This document shows, one piece after another, positions 34,313-43,197 of a stretch of 64,000 nucleotides of DNA; position 1 is the first letter of the stretch; the number at the start of each line of letters is the position of its first letter. The notes under the pieces were generated by a model that saw only the letters and a list, made by a program, of their open reading frames with translations, made no database searches and was not told the DNA's origin. The DNA comes from Streptomyces sp. YS415 (lineage in GTDB: Bacteria > Actinomycetota > Actinomycetes > Streptomycetales > Streptomycetaceae): NCBI RefSeq assembly GCF_023544665.1, contig NZ_JAMJFL010000001.1, positions 62,001 to 126,000 on the forward strand, written 5' to 3'. Position numbers and translations under genes: made by a program.

Positions 34313-37297
34313 ATGACGGCGCCGGGGCGCAGGAGCAGTACCTTCACGCGCCTGCTTCGGCACGGCTTCACCGACCCGAGCGCCGCCGAGCGGCTGCTGG
34401 ACGCCCCCGAACTGGCCCCCGTGCGCGACGACCCGGTGCTGCTGGAGGCCCTCGGCGCCACCGCCGACCCCGACCTCGCCCTGCACGGCCTGGTCCGCCT
34501 GCTGGAGGCGCAGTCCGGGCGGGACCTGCTGGACACGGTGATAGCCGCCAAGCCGCTGCGCGACCGCCTCCTCGGCGTCCTCGGCGCCTCCACCGCGCTC
34601 GCCGAACACCTCGCCCGGCACGCCGACGACTGGCGCGCCCTGGTCACCTACGAGCCCCGGGACCTGCACCCCGGCGTCGCCGAGTTCGAGCGGGGCCTGG
34701 CCGAGGCCACCGACCCCGTCTCACTGCGGGTGGCCTACCGGCGCTGCCTGCTGTCCATCGCCGCCCGGGACGTGTGCGGCACCACCGACGTCGCCGAGTC
34801 CGCCGCCGAACTCGCCGACCTCGCCACCGCCACCCTGCGCGCCGCGCTCGCCCTCGCCGGGGCAGCCGCCCCCGACGACGCCGCCGCCTGCCGGCTCGCG
34901 GTGATCGCGATGGGCAAGTGCGGGGGCCACGAACTCAATTACGTCTCCGACGTCGACGTCATCTTCGTCGGCGAGGCGGCGGAGGGGGTCGACGAGACCA
35001 AGGCCCTCAGAGCGGCCACCAAGCTCGCCTCGCACATGATGCGGATCTGCTCCGAGACCACCGTCGAGGGCTCGATCTGGCCCGTGGACGCCAACCTGCG
35101 GCCCGAGGGGAGGAACGGCCCGCTGGTCCGCACCCTCTCCAGCCACCTCGCCTACTACCAACGCTGGGCGAAGACCTGGGAGTTCCAGGCGCTGCTCAAG
35201 GCCCGCCCGGTCGCCGGCGACCTCGCGCTCGGCGAGGAGTACGTCGCCGCCCTCGAACCCCTCGTCTGGAAGGCCGCCGAGCGCGAGAACTTCGTCGCCG
35301 ACGTGCAGAAAATGCGCCGCCGGGTGATCGAGAACATCCCCCTCGCCGAGGTCGACCGCCAGCTCAAACTCGGCCCCGGCGGACTCAGGGACGTCGAGTT
35401 CGCCGTACAGCTCCTGCAGTTGGTGCATGGGCGGGCCGACGCCTCGCTGCGCAGCGGCTCCACCCTGGAGGCCCTGAAGGCCCTCGCCGCCGGCGGCTAC
35501 GTCGCCCGCGCCGACTTCGCCCAACTGGACGACGCCTACCGCTTCCTGCGCTCCATGGAGCACCGCATCCAGCTCTTCCGGCTGCGCCGCACCCACCTCG
35601 TCCCCGAGGACGAGGCCGATCTGCGGCGCATCGGCCGCTCGCTGGGCCTGCGCAGCGACCCGGTGGCCGACCTGAACCGCGAGTGGCGGCGACACTCCTC
35701 CGTCGTACGACGGCTGCACGAGAAGCTGTTCTACCGGCCGCTGCTCGACGCCGTCGCCCAACTCGCGCCCGGCGAGGTCCGGTTGAGCAGCGAGGCGGCC
35801 CGCGAACGGCTCGTCGCCCTCGGCTACGCCGACCCGGCCGCCGCGCTGCGGCACCTGGAGGCACTGGCGTCCGGCGTCACCCGCAAGGCCGCCATCCAGC
35901 GCACCCTGCTGCCCGTCCTGCTCGGCTGGTTCGCCGACTCCGCCGACCCCGACGCGGGCCTGCTCAACTTCCGCAAGGTCTCCGACGCCCTCGGCAAGAC
36001 ACCCTGGTACCTCCGGCTGCTCAGGGACGAGGGCGCGGCGGCCGAGAACCTCGCGCGGGTGCTGTCCGCCGGGCGGCTCGCCCCGGACCTGCTGATGCGG
36101 GCCCCCGAGGCGGTGGCCCTGCTCGGCGACGGGGACGGCGGCGGCCTCGCCCCCCGACCCCGCGCCCATCTGGAACAGGAGATCCTCGCCGCCGTCAACC
36201 GCGCCGACGGCGCCGCGCAGGCCGTCACCGCGGCCCGCGGCGTACGCCGCCGCGAGCTGTTCCGTACGGCCGCCGCCGACATCGTCGGCTCCTACGGCAC
36301 CGAGGCCCGGCCCGCCGAGGCCGACCAGGGCGCCCTGGTCGACCGGGTCGGCGGCGCCGTCTCCGACCTGACCGCCGCGACCCTGGCCGGGACACTGCGC
36401 GCGGTCGTCCGCGAGGGCTGGGGCGACACCCTGCCCACCCGGTTCGCCGTCATCGGCATGGGCCGCTTCGGCGGCCACGAGCTGGGCTACGGCTCCGACG
36501 CGGACGTCCTGTTCGTCCACGAGCCCCGCGACGGCGTCGACGAGCAGGAGGCGTCCCGGGCCGCCAACCGCGTCGTCTCCGAGATGCGCCGCCTGCTCCA
36601 GCTCCCGAGCGCCGACCCGCCCCTGCTGATCGACGCCGACCTGCGCCCCGAGGGCAAGTCGGGCCCCCTGGTGCGCACCCTGAAGTCCTACGAGGCCTAC
36701 TACCGCCGCTGGTCCCTCGGCTGGGAGTCCCAGGCGCTGCTGCGGGCCGAGCCGGTCGCCGGGGACGAGGACCTGGGCCGCCGCTTCGTCGAGCTGATCG
36801 ACCCCCTGCGCTACCCGAAGGCCGGTCTCACCGACGACGCGGTCCGCGAGATCCGCCGCCTGAAGGCCCGTATGGAGACCGAACGCCTCCCGCGCGGCGC
36901 CGACCCCAAGCTCCACACCAAGCTGGGACCCGGCGGCCTCTCCGACGTCGAATGGACCGTCCAGCTCCTGCAACTGCGCCACGGCGCCACCCTGCCGGGC
37001 CTGCGCACCACCCGCACCCGGGCGGCGCTGTCCGCGGCGGCCGCCGCCGGCCTGATCCCCGCGCAGGACGCGGCCACCCTGGACGAGGCCTGGGTCCTCG
37101 CCACCCGGGTCCGCAACGCCGTGATGCTGGTCCGCGGCCGGGCCGGCGACACCTTCCCCTCGGACACCCGGGAACTCGCCGCCGTGGGCCGCTACCTCGG
37201 CTACGGCCCCGGCCACGTCGGCGACATGCTCGACGACTACCGCCGCACGGCCCGCCGGGCCCGAGCCGTGGTGGACGAGCTGTTCTACACCGGCTAG
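34313..37297 (+). CDS. glnE: Bifunctional glutamine synthetase adenylyltransferase/deadenylase
   Basis: Adenylylates and deadenylylates glutamine synthetase in response to nitrogen status (through PII). 994 aa, start ATG 34313 after GGGAGG. The two nucleotidyltransferase halves are both intact: GMGKCGGHELNYVSDVDVIFV (around residue 200; deadenylase half) and GMGRFGGHELGYGSDADVLFVHE (around residue 716; adenylylase half). Each is followed by a helical domain with PGGLRDVEFAVQLLQL and PGGLSDVEWTVQLLQL. The 3' end overlaps the stop of the convergent PAP2 gene in one CTAG. It lies near the GlnA2-type enzyme as in S. coelicolor. Confidence 0.95.
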   Translation: MTAPGRRSSTFTRLLRHGFTDPSAAERLLDAPELAPVRDDPVLLEALGATADPDLALHGLVRLLEAQSGRDLLDTVIAAKPLRDRLLGVLGASTALAEHLARHADDWRALVTYEPRDLHPGVAEFERGLAEATDPVSLRVAYRRCLLSIAARDVCGTTDVAESAAELADLATATLRAALALAGAAAPDDAAACRLAVIAMGKCGGHELNYVSDVDVIFVGEAAEGVDETKALRAATKLASHMMRICSETTVEGSIWPVDANLRPEGRNGPLVRTLSSHLAYYQRWAKTWEFQALLKARPVAGDLALGEEYVAALEPLVWKAAERENFVADVQKMRRRVIENIPLAEVDRQLKLGPGGLRDVEFAVQLLQLVHGRADASLRSGSTLEALKALAAGGYVARADFAQLDDAYRFLRSMEHRIQLFRLRRTHLVPEDEADLRRIGRSLGLRSDPVADLNREWRRHSSVVRRLHEKLFYRPLLDAVAQLAPGEVRLSSEAARERLVALGYADPAAALRHLEALASGVTRKAAIQRTLLPVLLGWFADSADPDAGLLNFRKVSDALGKTPWYLRLLRDEGAAAENLARVLSAGRLAPDLLMRAPEAVALLGDGDGGGLAPRPRAHLEQEILAAVNRADGAAQAVTAARGVRRRELFRTAAADIVGSYGTEARPAEADQGALVDRVGGAVSDLTAATLAGTLRAVVREGWGDTLPTRFAVIGMGRFGGHELGYGSDADVLFVHEPRDGVDEQEASRAANRVVSEMRRLLQLPSADPPLLIDADLRPEGKSGPLVRTLKSYEAYYRRWSLGWESQALLRAEPVAGDEDLGRRFVELIDPLRYPKAGLTDDAVREIRRLKARMETERLPRGADPKLHTKLGPGGLSDVEWTVQLLQLRHGATLPGLRTTRTRAALSAAAAAGLIPAQDAATLDEAWVLATRVRNAVMLVRGRAGDTFPSDTRELAAVGRYLGYGPGHVGDMLDDYRRTARRARAVVDELFYTG

Positions 37298-38136
37298 CGC
37301 CGGGGCACCTTCGCCGGCACCAGCTTCGGCAACGCGTGCGGCAGCGCTCCGTACCAGAGTCGTACCACTACGTAGCCGAAGGCCAGGCAGAGCAGGCCTC
37401 CGACCGCGTCGAGCCAGAAGTGGTTGGCGGTGGCGACGATGACGACCAGGGTGGCCACCGGGTAGAGCAGGCCCAGCACCTTCGCCCACGGCACCGAGGC
37501 CAGGGCGAAGATGGTCAGCCCGCACCACAGGGACCAGCCGATGTGCATGGAGGGCATGGCGGCGTACTGGTTCGACATGTTCTTCAGGTCGCCGGAGGCC
37601 ATCGAACCCCAGGTCTGGTGGACCAGCACGGTGTCGATGAAATTGCCGCCGGTCATCAGCCGGGGCGGCGCGAGCGGATACAGGTAGTAACCGAGCAGGG
37701 CCACACCGGTGGTCGCGAAGAGCACCGTGCGGGTCGCCGCGTACCGGCCGGGATGGCTGCGGTACAGCCACACCAGGACACCCAGAGTGACCACGAAATG
37801 CAGCGTCGCGTAGTAGTAGTTCATGCCCACGACGAGCCAAGTCACCGAGTTCACGGCGTGGTTGAACGACTGCTCGACGGCCAGACCGACGGTCTGCTCC
37901 GCCTTCCAGATCCAGTCGGCGTTGCGCAGCGCCTCGGACTTCTGCTCCGGGACGGCGTTGCGGACCAGTGAGTACGTCCAGTAACTCACCGCGATCAGCA
38001 GGATCTCGAACCAGAGCCGGGGTCGGCGGGGAGCGCGCATCCGGTGCAGCAGGCCCGGGCGCTCCGCTGCCGTGACGGGGTGCGGAACGGCCGCCTGTGT
38101 GCGGTCTTCCAGCTCGGTCACGGTCGTCTCAGCCAT
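37294..38136 (-). CDS. PAP2-family membrane phosphatase/transferase
   Basis: 280 aa from ATG 38136 (MAETTVTELEDRT). Five to six membrane helices; a PAP2_3-type active site is visible: YAAMPSMHIGWSLWCG (motif C2 with Ser-Met-His) and ATANHFWLDAVGGLL (motif C3 with His and Asp). Relatives include inositolphosphoceramide-synthase-like and mycobacterial lipid phosphatases, so a role in phospholipid or lipid-linked sugar turnover is likely. The catalytic loop would face outside. It converges on glnE with a 4-bp overlap; the next gene, malR, is on the same strand but upstream. Confidence 0.88.
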   Translation of the reverse strand: MAETTVTELEDRTQAAVPHPVTAAERPGLLHRMRAPRRPRLWFEILLIAVSYWTYSLVRNAVPEQKSEALRNADWIWKAEQTVGLAVEQSFNHAVNSVTWLVVGMNYYYATLHFVVTLGVLVWLYRSHPGRYAATRTVLFATTGVALLGYYLYPLAPPRLMTGGNFIDTVLVHQTWGSMASGDLKNMSNQYAAMPSMHIGWSLWCGLTIFALASVPWAKVLGLLYPVATLVVIVATANHFWLDAVGGLLCLAFGYVVVRLWYGALPHALPKLVPAKVPRR

Positions 38137-38244
38137 AGGCACAGAGTCTGCCAGACACCCCTTCCTCCACCGATCATCCCCTGGTCTCGTTCCGGTCGCA
38201 CGTTCTACCACGGGCGTACGGCACCCGGCCGTCCGGTCTCCGAC

Positions 38245-39279
38245 CTAGGGACGATTTCGGTCCCCAGGGGCCGAAGCGGTCGAACCGCGCACCACCAGTT
38301 CCGGCATGAACACGAATTCACTGTGCGGCGCCGGAGTCCCGCCGATCTCCTCCAGCAACGTGCGCACCGCGGCCTGGCCCATCGCCGGCACCGGCTTGCG
38401 GACCGTCGTCAGCGGCGGGTCGGTGAAGGCGATCAGCGGGGAGTCGTCGAAACCGACAACCGAGATGTCCGTCGGCACCTCCAGGCCGCGCTGCCGGGCC
38501 GCCCTTATGGCGCCCAGCGCCATCATGTCGCTGGCGCAGACCACCGCCGTGCAGTCGCGGTCCATCAGCGCCGCGGCGGCCGCCTGGCCGCCCTCCAGGG
38601 TGTACAGCGAGTGCTGGACGAACCGGGTCTCTATGACCTCGGCGGCCAGGCCCAGCTGGTCCTGCATGGTGCGGACGAAGCCGTCGATCTTCCGCTGGAC
38701 CGGGACGAACCGCTTCGGGCCGAGCGCGAGACCGATCCGGGTGTGACCGAGCGACACCAGATGCGTGACCGCGAGCGTCATCGCCGCCCGGTCGTCGGGG
38801 GAGATGAAAGGCGCCTGCACCTTGGGGGAGAAGCCGTCGACGAGGACGAAGGGGACACCCTGGGCGCGCAGGCGCTCGTAGCGCTGCATGTCGGCCGTGG
38901 TGTCCGCGTGCAGTCCGGAGACGTAGATGATGCCCGCGACCCCGCGGTCGACCAGCATCTCGGTCAGCTCGTCCTCGGTGGAGCCGCCGGGCGTCTGGGT
39001 GGCGAGCACCGGCGTGTAGCCCTGCCGGGTCAGCGCCTGGCCGATGACCTGGGCCAGGGCCGGGAATATCGGGTTCTCCAGCTCCGGGGTGATCAGCCCC
39101 ACCAGGCCCTCGCTGCGCTGTCGCAGCCGTACCGGGCGTTCGTACCCGAGCACGTCGAGGGCGGCCAGAACGGACTGGCGGGTGGTGGCGGCGACGCCCG
39201 GCTTCCCGTTCAGGACCCGGCTGACGGTCGCTTCGCTCACCCCCGCCTGCGCAGCGATGTCAGCAAGCCGTGTGGTCAC
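38245..39279 (-). CDS. malR: LacI-family maltose regulator MalR
   Basis: Repressor of alpha-glucan uptake and digestion; 344 aa from GTG 39279. The GTG start gives VTTRLADIAAQAGVSEATVSRVLNGKPGV, the normal beginning of LacI HTH domains; the frame stays open for 54 more codons but they are not part of the family. The periplasmic-binding-like core follows (LGYERPVRLRQRSEGLVGLITPELENPIFPALAQVIGQAL, then CTAVVCASDMMALGAIRAARQRGLEVPTDISVVGFDDSPLI). It is divergent from malE with a 382-bp gap that holds the presumed MalR boxes. S. coelicolor MalR is reported to repress malEFG and be induced by maltotriose-like sugars (from memory). Confidence 0.92.
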   Translation of the reverse strand: MTTRLADIAAQAGVSEATVSRVLNGKPGVAATTRQSVLAALDVLGYERPVRLRQRSEGLVGLITPELENPIFPALAQVIGQALTRQGYTPVLATQTPGGSTEDELTEMLVDRGVAGIIYVSGLHADTTADMQRYERLRAQGVPFVLVDGFSPKVQAPFISPDDRAAMTLAVTHLVSLGHTRIGLALGPKRFVPVQRKIDGFVRTMQDQLGLAAEVIETRFVQHSLYTLEGGQAAAAALMDRDCTAVVCASDMMALGAIRAARQRGLEVPTDISVVGFDDSPLIAFTDPPLTTVRKPVPAMGQAAVRTLLEEIGGTPAPHSEFVFMPELVVRGSTASAPGDRNRP

Positions 39280-39394
39280 GGCACTGGACTGTACCGGCCG
39301 TATCTCACGTTGCACACCAATCGGACGCCGGGTGCGGGCGTTTGACCGGCGCGCTGCGGGTTGCTGCGACATGGCGTCCCCTCGTGAAACGGAT

Positions 39395-39418
39395 GGCAAG
39401 AGCTTGCAGAGTCTTGCA
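39395..39418. promoter_or_regulatory. Cluster of CTTGC(A) boxes in the malR-malE gap (candidate MalR operators)
   Basis: GGCAAG (39395-39400), CTTGCA (39403-39408) and CTTGCA (39413-39418) lie 10 bp apart, one helical turn. CTTGC is the motif linked to MalR in Streptomyces alpha-amylase and mal promoters (from memory). The surrounding 382-bp malR-malE gap (39280-39661) has no gene; the other notable element is the inverted pair at 39505-39527. Confidence 0.68.
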
Positions 39419-39504
39419 CAGCACCGTCCTTGGCCGCTCAACCCCGCAGAACAACGGTCTCACGGCGGTCGCCGAGCGGTCACGTCCGGGTAACTTCGGT
39501 GATG

Positions 39505-39527
39505 CCTTGCACTTTTTTTCTGCAAGG
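39505..39527. promoter_or_regulatory. Inverted MalR-type boxes around a T-run upstream of malE
   Basis: CCTTGCA (39505-39511) and TGCAAGG (39521-39527) are perfect inverted repeats with a 9-base spacer that includes seven T. They lie about 135 bp before the malE start and are the strongest candidate operator for the mal operon. Confidence 0.7.
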
Positions 39528-39661
39528 TCTTTCGCGGCGCTTACATGGCTGTTACGTTTCCGACGCCCGGCGGCCGCAACGGCGCAGTCGGCAAGACAGC
39601 AGGAGCGGCAGACGGGGCCGCCACCTGCACCACACGGGCTTTTCACCCTCAAGGAGAACTC

Positions 39662-40930
39662 ATGCGGCGTGGCATAGCGGCCACCGCGCTGGTGGCGTCC
39701 CTCGCCCTCGCGGCGACGGCCTGCGGCGGAGACGGCGACAGCGGCGACAAGGCCGACGGTCCGGTCACCCTCACCTGGTGGGACACCTCCAACGCCACCA
39801 ACGAGGCGCCGACCTACAAGGCCTTGGTCAAGGAGTTCGAGGCCGCCAACAAGGGCATCAAGGTCAAGTACGTCAACGTGCCCTTCGACCAGGCGCAGAA
39901 CAAGTTCGACACCGCCGCCGGCTCCAAGGGAGCCCCGGACATCCTGCGCTCCGAGGTCGGCTGGACCCCCGCCTTCGCCAAGAAGGGGTTCTTCCTGCCG
40001 CTGGACGGCACCGAGGCCCTCGCCGACGAGAGCAAGTTCAAGCCCAACCTGATCGAGCAGGCCAAGTACGAGGGCAAGACGTACGGCGTCCCGTTCACCA
40101 CGGACACCCTCGCCCTCGTCTACAACAAGGAACTGTTCGAGAAGGCCGGCGTCGAGGCCCCCGAGACCTGGGACGACCTGAAGAAGGCCGCCGCCACGAT
40201 CAAGGGCAAGACCGGCGTCGACGGCTACTGGGGCTCCACCCAGGCCTACTACGCCCAGTCCTTCCTGCACGGCGAGGGCGTCGACACCGTCGACGCCGAG
40301 GGCAAGAAGATCACCGTGAACTCCGCCGAGGCCAAGAAGGCCTACGGCACCTGGCTGGACCTCTTCGACGGCAAGGGCCTGCACAAGGCCGACACCACCG
40401 CCGACGCCTACGCCCACATCCAGGAGGCGTTCGTCAGCGGCAAGGTCGCCTCGATCATCCAGGGCCCGTGGGAGATCACGAACTTCTACAAGGGTTCGGC
40501 GTTCAAGGACAAGAACAACCTCGGCATCGCCAAGGTCCCGGCCGGCTCCGCCGGTCAGGGCGCCCCGACGGGCGGCCACAACCTGGCGGTCTACGCCGGC
40601 TCCGACGAGGCCAAGCAGAAGGCCGCGCTGAAGTTCGTGAACTTCATGACCTCGGCCAAGGCCCAGGAGACCATCGCCCTGAAGAACTCCACGCTGCCCA
40701 CGCGTGACGACGCCTACAGTGTCAAGGTCGTCGCCGACCCGGGCATCGCGGGCTACCAGGACGTCCTGGCCGTCGCGCAGCCGCGCCCGGCGCTGCCCGA
40801 GTACAGCTCCCTGTGGGGTCCGGTGGACACCGAGCTGCTCGCCATCGCCGGCGGCAAGAAGTCCCTGGACGAGGGTCTGAGCAGCGCTGAGACCGCCATC
40901 GCCAAGCTGGTGCCGGACTTCAGCAAGTGA
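39662..40930 (+). CDS. malE: Maltose/maltodextrin-binding lipoprotein MalE
   Basis: Extracellular binding lipoprotein for maltose and maltodextrins, 422 aa. ATG 39662 with AAGGAG 6 nt upstream; the signal ends at Cys21 (LALAATAC). Extracellular solute-binding domain of the MalE type: TLTWWDTSNATNEAPTYKALVKEFEAANKGIKVKYVNVPFDQAQNKFDTAAGSKGAPDI, with the C-terminal lobe containing KKSLDEGLSSAETAIAKLVPDF. It begins malEFG; a 16-bp hairpin just after it may protect malE mRNA. Confidence 0.93.
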   Translation: MRRGIAATALVASLALAATACGGDGDSGDKADGPVTLTWWDTSNATNEAPTYKALVKEFEAANKGIKVKYVNVPFDQAQNKFDTAAGSKGAPDILRSEVGWTPAFAKKGFFLPLDGTEALADESKFKPNLIEQAKYEGKTYGVPFTTDTLALVYNKELFEKAGVEAPETWDDLKKAAATIKGKTGVDGYWGSTQAYYAQSFLHGEGVDTVDAEGKKITVNSAEAKKAYGTWLDLFDGKGLHKADTTADAYAHIQEAFVSGKVASIIQGPWEITNFYKGSAFKDKNNLGIAKVPAGSAGQGAPTGGHNLAVYAGSDEAKQKAALKFVNFMTSAKAQETIALKNSTLPTRDDAYSVKVVADPGIAGYQDVLAVAQPRPALPEYSSLWGPVDTELLAIAGGKKSLDEGLSSAETAIAKLVPDFSK

Positions 40931-40936
40931 TCGCCC

Positions 40937-40981
40937 GTGGCCGCCGGGTCCCGCCCGACAGGGGAGGGACCCGGCGGCCAC
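40937..40981 (+). terminator. 16-bp hairpin between malE and malF (partial terminator/RNA stabiliser)
   Basis: Perfect stem GTGGCCGCCGGGTCCC (40937-40952) with GGGACCCGGCGGCCAC (40966-40981) and a 13-base loop. It starts 7 bp after the malE stop and has no T-run, so some transcription should continue into malF. Hairpins after binding-protein genes commonly raise their mRNA share. Confidence 0.8.
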
Positions 40982-41030
40982 CGGCCTGTGGCCTGGCCCA
41001 ACCGTGATCTCCCAGAAGGTGTCGAAGAAC

Positions 41031-42035
41031 ATGACAGTCGCCATCGACCGCGCCACCGGCAAGCGCCGCGGTGACCGCGCGCCGCGGCCCGGGCTGGGCC
41101 AGCGCCTGAAGCACTCGTACCACAAGCACTGGTACGCCTACGCGATGATCACGCCGGTGATCGTCGTGCTCGGCGTCCTCGTGCTCTACCCCCTGGGCTA
41201 CGGCTTCTACCTGACGCTCACGGACGCCAACAGCCTCAATACCGCCCGCACGATCGGCGCCAACGAGATCGAGGCGACCTACAAGTTCATCGGCCTGGAC
41301 AACTACGCCGACATCCTGTGGGGCGAGACCGCCTACGACCGGTTCTGGTCGCACTTCATCTGGACGATCGTGTGGACGGCCGCCTGCGTCGCCCTCCACT
41401 ACTCCATCGGCCTCGGCCTCGCCCTGCTGCTCAACCAGCAGCTGCGCGGCCGCACCCTGTACCGGCTGATCCTGATCCTGCCCTGGGCCGTGCCGACCTT
41501 CGTCACCGTCTTCGGCTGGCGCTTCATGCTCGCCGACGGCGGCGTCATCAACTCCTTCCTGGAGACGCTCCACCTGCCCACCCCGCTGTGGCTGGAGGAC
41601 ACCTTCTGGCAGCGGTTCGCCGCGATCATGGTCAACACCTGGTGCGGTGTGCCGTTCATGATGCTCTCGCTGCTCGGCGGACTGCAGTCCATCGACAACA
41701 CCCTCTACGAGGCGGCCGAGATGGACGGCGCGACCAAGTGGCAGCAGTTCCGCTACGTCACCCTGCCGGGCCTGCGCTCGGTCAGCTCCACCGTCGTGCT
41801 CCTCGGCATCATCTGGACCTTCAACCAGTTCGCCATCATCTTCCTGCTGTTCGGCGACACCGCCCCGGACGCCCAGATCCTCGTCACGTGGGCCTACTAC
41901 CTCGGCTTCGGACAGCAGCCGCGCGACTTCGCGCAGTCGGCCGCCTACGGCATGCTGCTGCTCGCCATCCTGATCGTCTTCACCTCCTTCTACCGCCGCT
42001 GGCTGAACCGCAATGACCAGCAGCTCGCGATCTGA
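41031..42035 (+). CDS. malF: Maltose ABC transporter permease MalF
   Basis: Membrane subunit, 334 aa from ATG 41031 (MTVAIDRATGKRRG); a GTG at 41004 would add nine residues. Six helices, with the EAA loop LYEAAEMDGATKWQQFRYVTLPGLRS that contacts the ATPase. Typical MalF start block KHWYAYAMITPVIVVLGVLVLYPLGYGFYLTLTDAN. No ATPase is encoded here; in Streptomyces the shared ATPase MsiK encoded elsewhere is thought to serve (from memory). Confidence 0.93.
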   Translation: MTVAIDRATGKRRGDRAPRPGLGQRLKHSYHKHWYAYAMITPVIVVLGVLVLYPLGYGFYLTLTDANSLNTARTIGANEIEATYKFIGLDNYADILWGETAYDRFWSHFIWTIVWTAACVALHYSIGLGLALLLNQQLRGRTLYRLILILPWAVPTFVTVFGWRFMLADGGVINSFLETLHLPTPLWLEDTFWQRFAAIMVNTWCGVPFMMLSLLGGLQSIDNTLYEAAEMDGATKWQQFRYVTLPGLRSVSSTVVLLGIIWTFNQFAIIFLLFGDTAPDAQILVTWAYYLGFGQQPRDFAQSAAYGMLLLAILIVFTSFYRRWLNRNDQQLAI

Positions 42036-42048
42036 GGCAGGAGTTCTT

Positions 42049-42960
42049 ATGAGCACCACTACCGTTGAGACCTCCGCCGAGGCGAAGAAGGAGATCCGTG
42101 TGGCCCCCACCCAGGGCAAGGCGCCCCGGCGCGGTGAGCAGAGTCTCGCGGGTTCGCTCGTCTCGCACGGCATCCTGATCGCCGCGAGCCTCGTCGCCCT
42201 CTTCCCGATCGCCTGGCTGGTCTTCCTCTCGCTCGGCCCGGACAAGGACGACTACCTGCACCCCGGTCGCATCTGGGGCAAGATGACGCTGGACAACTAC
42301 TCGTTCGTGCTGCAGGAGACGAACTTCTTCCACTGGCTGTGGAGCACGCTGATCGTCTCGCTCGGCACCACGGTCATCGGCGTCATCATCGCCGCGACCA
42401 CCGGGTACGCGGTCTCGCGGATGCGCTTCCCGGGCTACCGGAAGTTCATGTGGGTCCTCCTGGTCACCCAGATGTTCCCCATCGCCGTGCTCATCGTGCC
42501 GATGTACCAGATCCTCTCCGACCTGCAGCTGGTCGACACCTACCTCGGTCTGGTCCTGGTCTACTGCTCGACCGCGGTGCCGTACTGCGCCTGGCTGCTC
42601 AAGGGCTACTTCGACACCATCCCGTTCGAGATCGACGAGGCCGGACGCGTCGACGGACTGAACCCCTTCGGCACGTTCCTGCGGCTGATCCTGCCGCTGG
42701 CCAAGCCCGGCCTGGCCGTCGCCGGCTTCTACAGCTTCATCACCGCCTTCGGTGAGGTCGCCTTCGCCTCGACGTTCATGCTCTCCGACACGAAGTACAC
42801 CTTCGCCGTCGCGCTGCAGACCTTCGTCAGCGAGCACGACGCGCAGCGGCACCTGATGGCCGCGACCGCGGTCCTGATCGCGATACCCGTCTCCGCGTTC
42901 TTCTACCTGGTGCAGAAGAACCTGGTGACCGGACTGACCGCGGGCGGCACGAAGGGGTAA
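42049..42960 (+). CDS. malG: Maltose ABC transporter permease MalG
   Basis: Second membrane subunit, 303 aa from ATG 42049 with GGCAGGAG upstream, 13 bp after malF. Six helices with the EAA motif IDEAGRVDGLNPFGTFLRLILPLAKPGL. The block LVSHGILIAASLVALFPIAWLVFLSLGP begins the first helix. It ends 124 bp before a strong terminator; aglA follows after 237 bp. Confidence 0.93.
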   Translation: MSTTTVETSAEAKKEIRVAPTQGKAPRRGEQSLAGSLVSHGILIAASLVALFPIAWLVFLSLGPDKDDYLHPGRIWGKMTLDNYSFVLQETNFFHWLWSTLIVSLGTTVIGVIIAATTGYAVSRMRFPGYRKFMWVLLVTQMFPIAVLIVPMYQILSDLQLVDTYLGLVLVYCSTAVPYCAWLLKGYFDTIPFEIDEAGRVDGLNPFGTFLRLILPLAKPGLAVAGFYSFITAFGEVAFASTFMLSDTKYTFAVALQTFVSEHDAQRHLMAATAVLIAIPVSAFFYLVQKNLVTGLTAGGTKG

Positions 42961-43083
42961 AGCCGCCGGGGGGTGGAACTGCCGTCGTTCCGCCGCGGCG
43001 CCGTCGTGGCCTGTCGCGCCCACGCGGCGGAGCCGCACATCGAACACAGCCCCGCGCCCCCAACGGCATTGCCCCCCCCGACT

Positions 43084-43133
43084 CGAGACGGCCGCGGTGG
43101 CCATCCGACCCCGCTGCCACCGCGGCCGTCTCG
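43084..43133 (+). terminator. Strong hairpin after malG, before aglA
   Basis: A perfect 17-bp stem, CGAGACGGCCGCGGTGG (43084-43100) with CCACCGCGGCCGTCTCG (43117-43133), and a 16-base loop. It probably ends most malEFG transcripts, so aglA would need read-through or its own promoter within the 64 bp that follow. Confidence 0.82.
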
Positions 43134-43197
43134 GCACGACGACCCGCCGCCGTACGCACCCTGACCCGATGACCCCGTCAGATCTCCCAAGGACATC

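Noticed and set aside
34721..37840. 1039-codon open frame on the minus strand opposite glnE
   Set aside because: Same shadow effect; glnE on the plus strand has both nucleotidyltransferase motifs intact.
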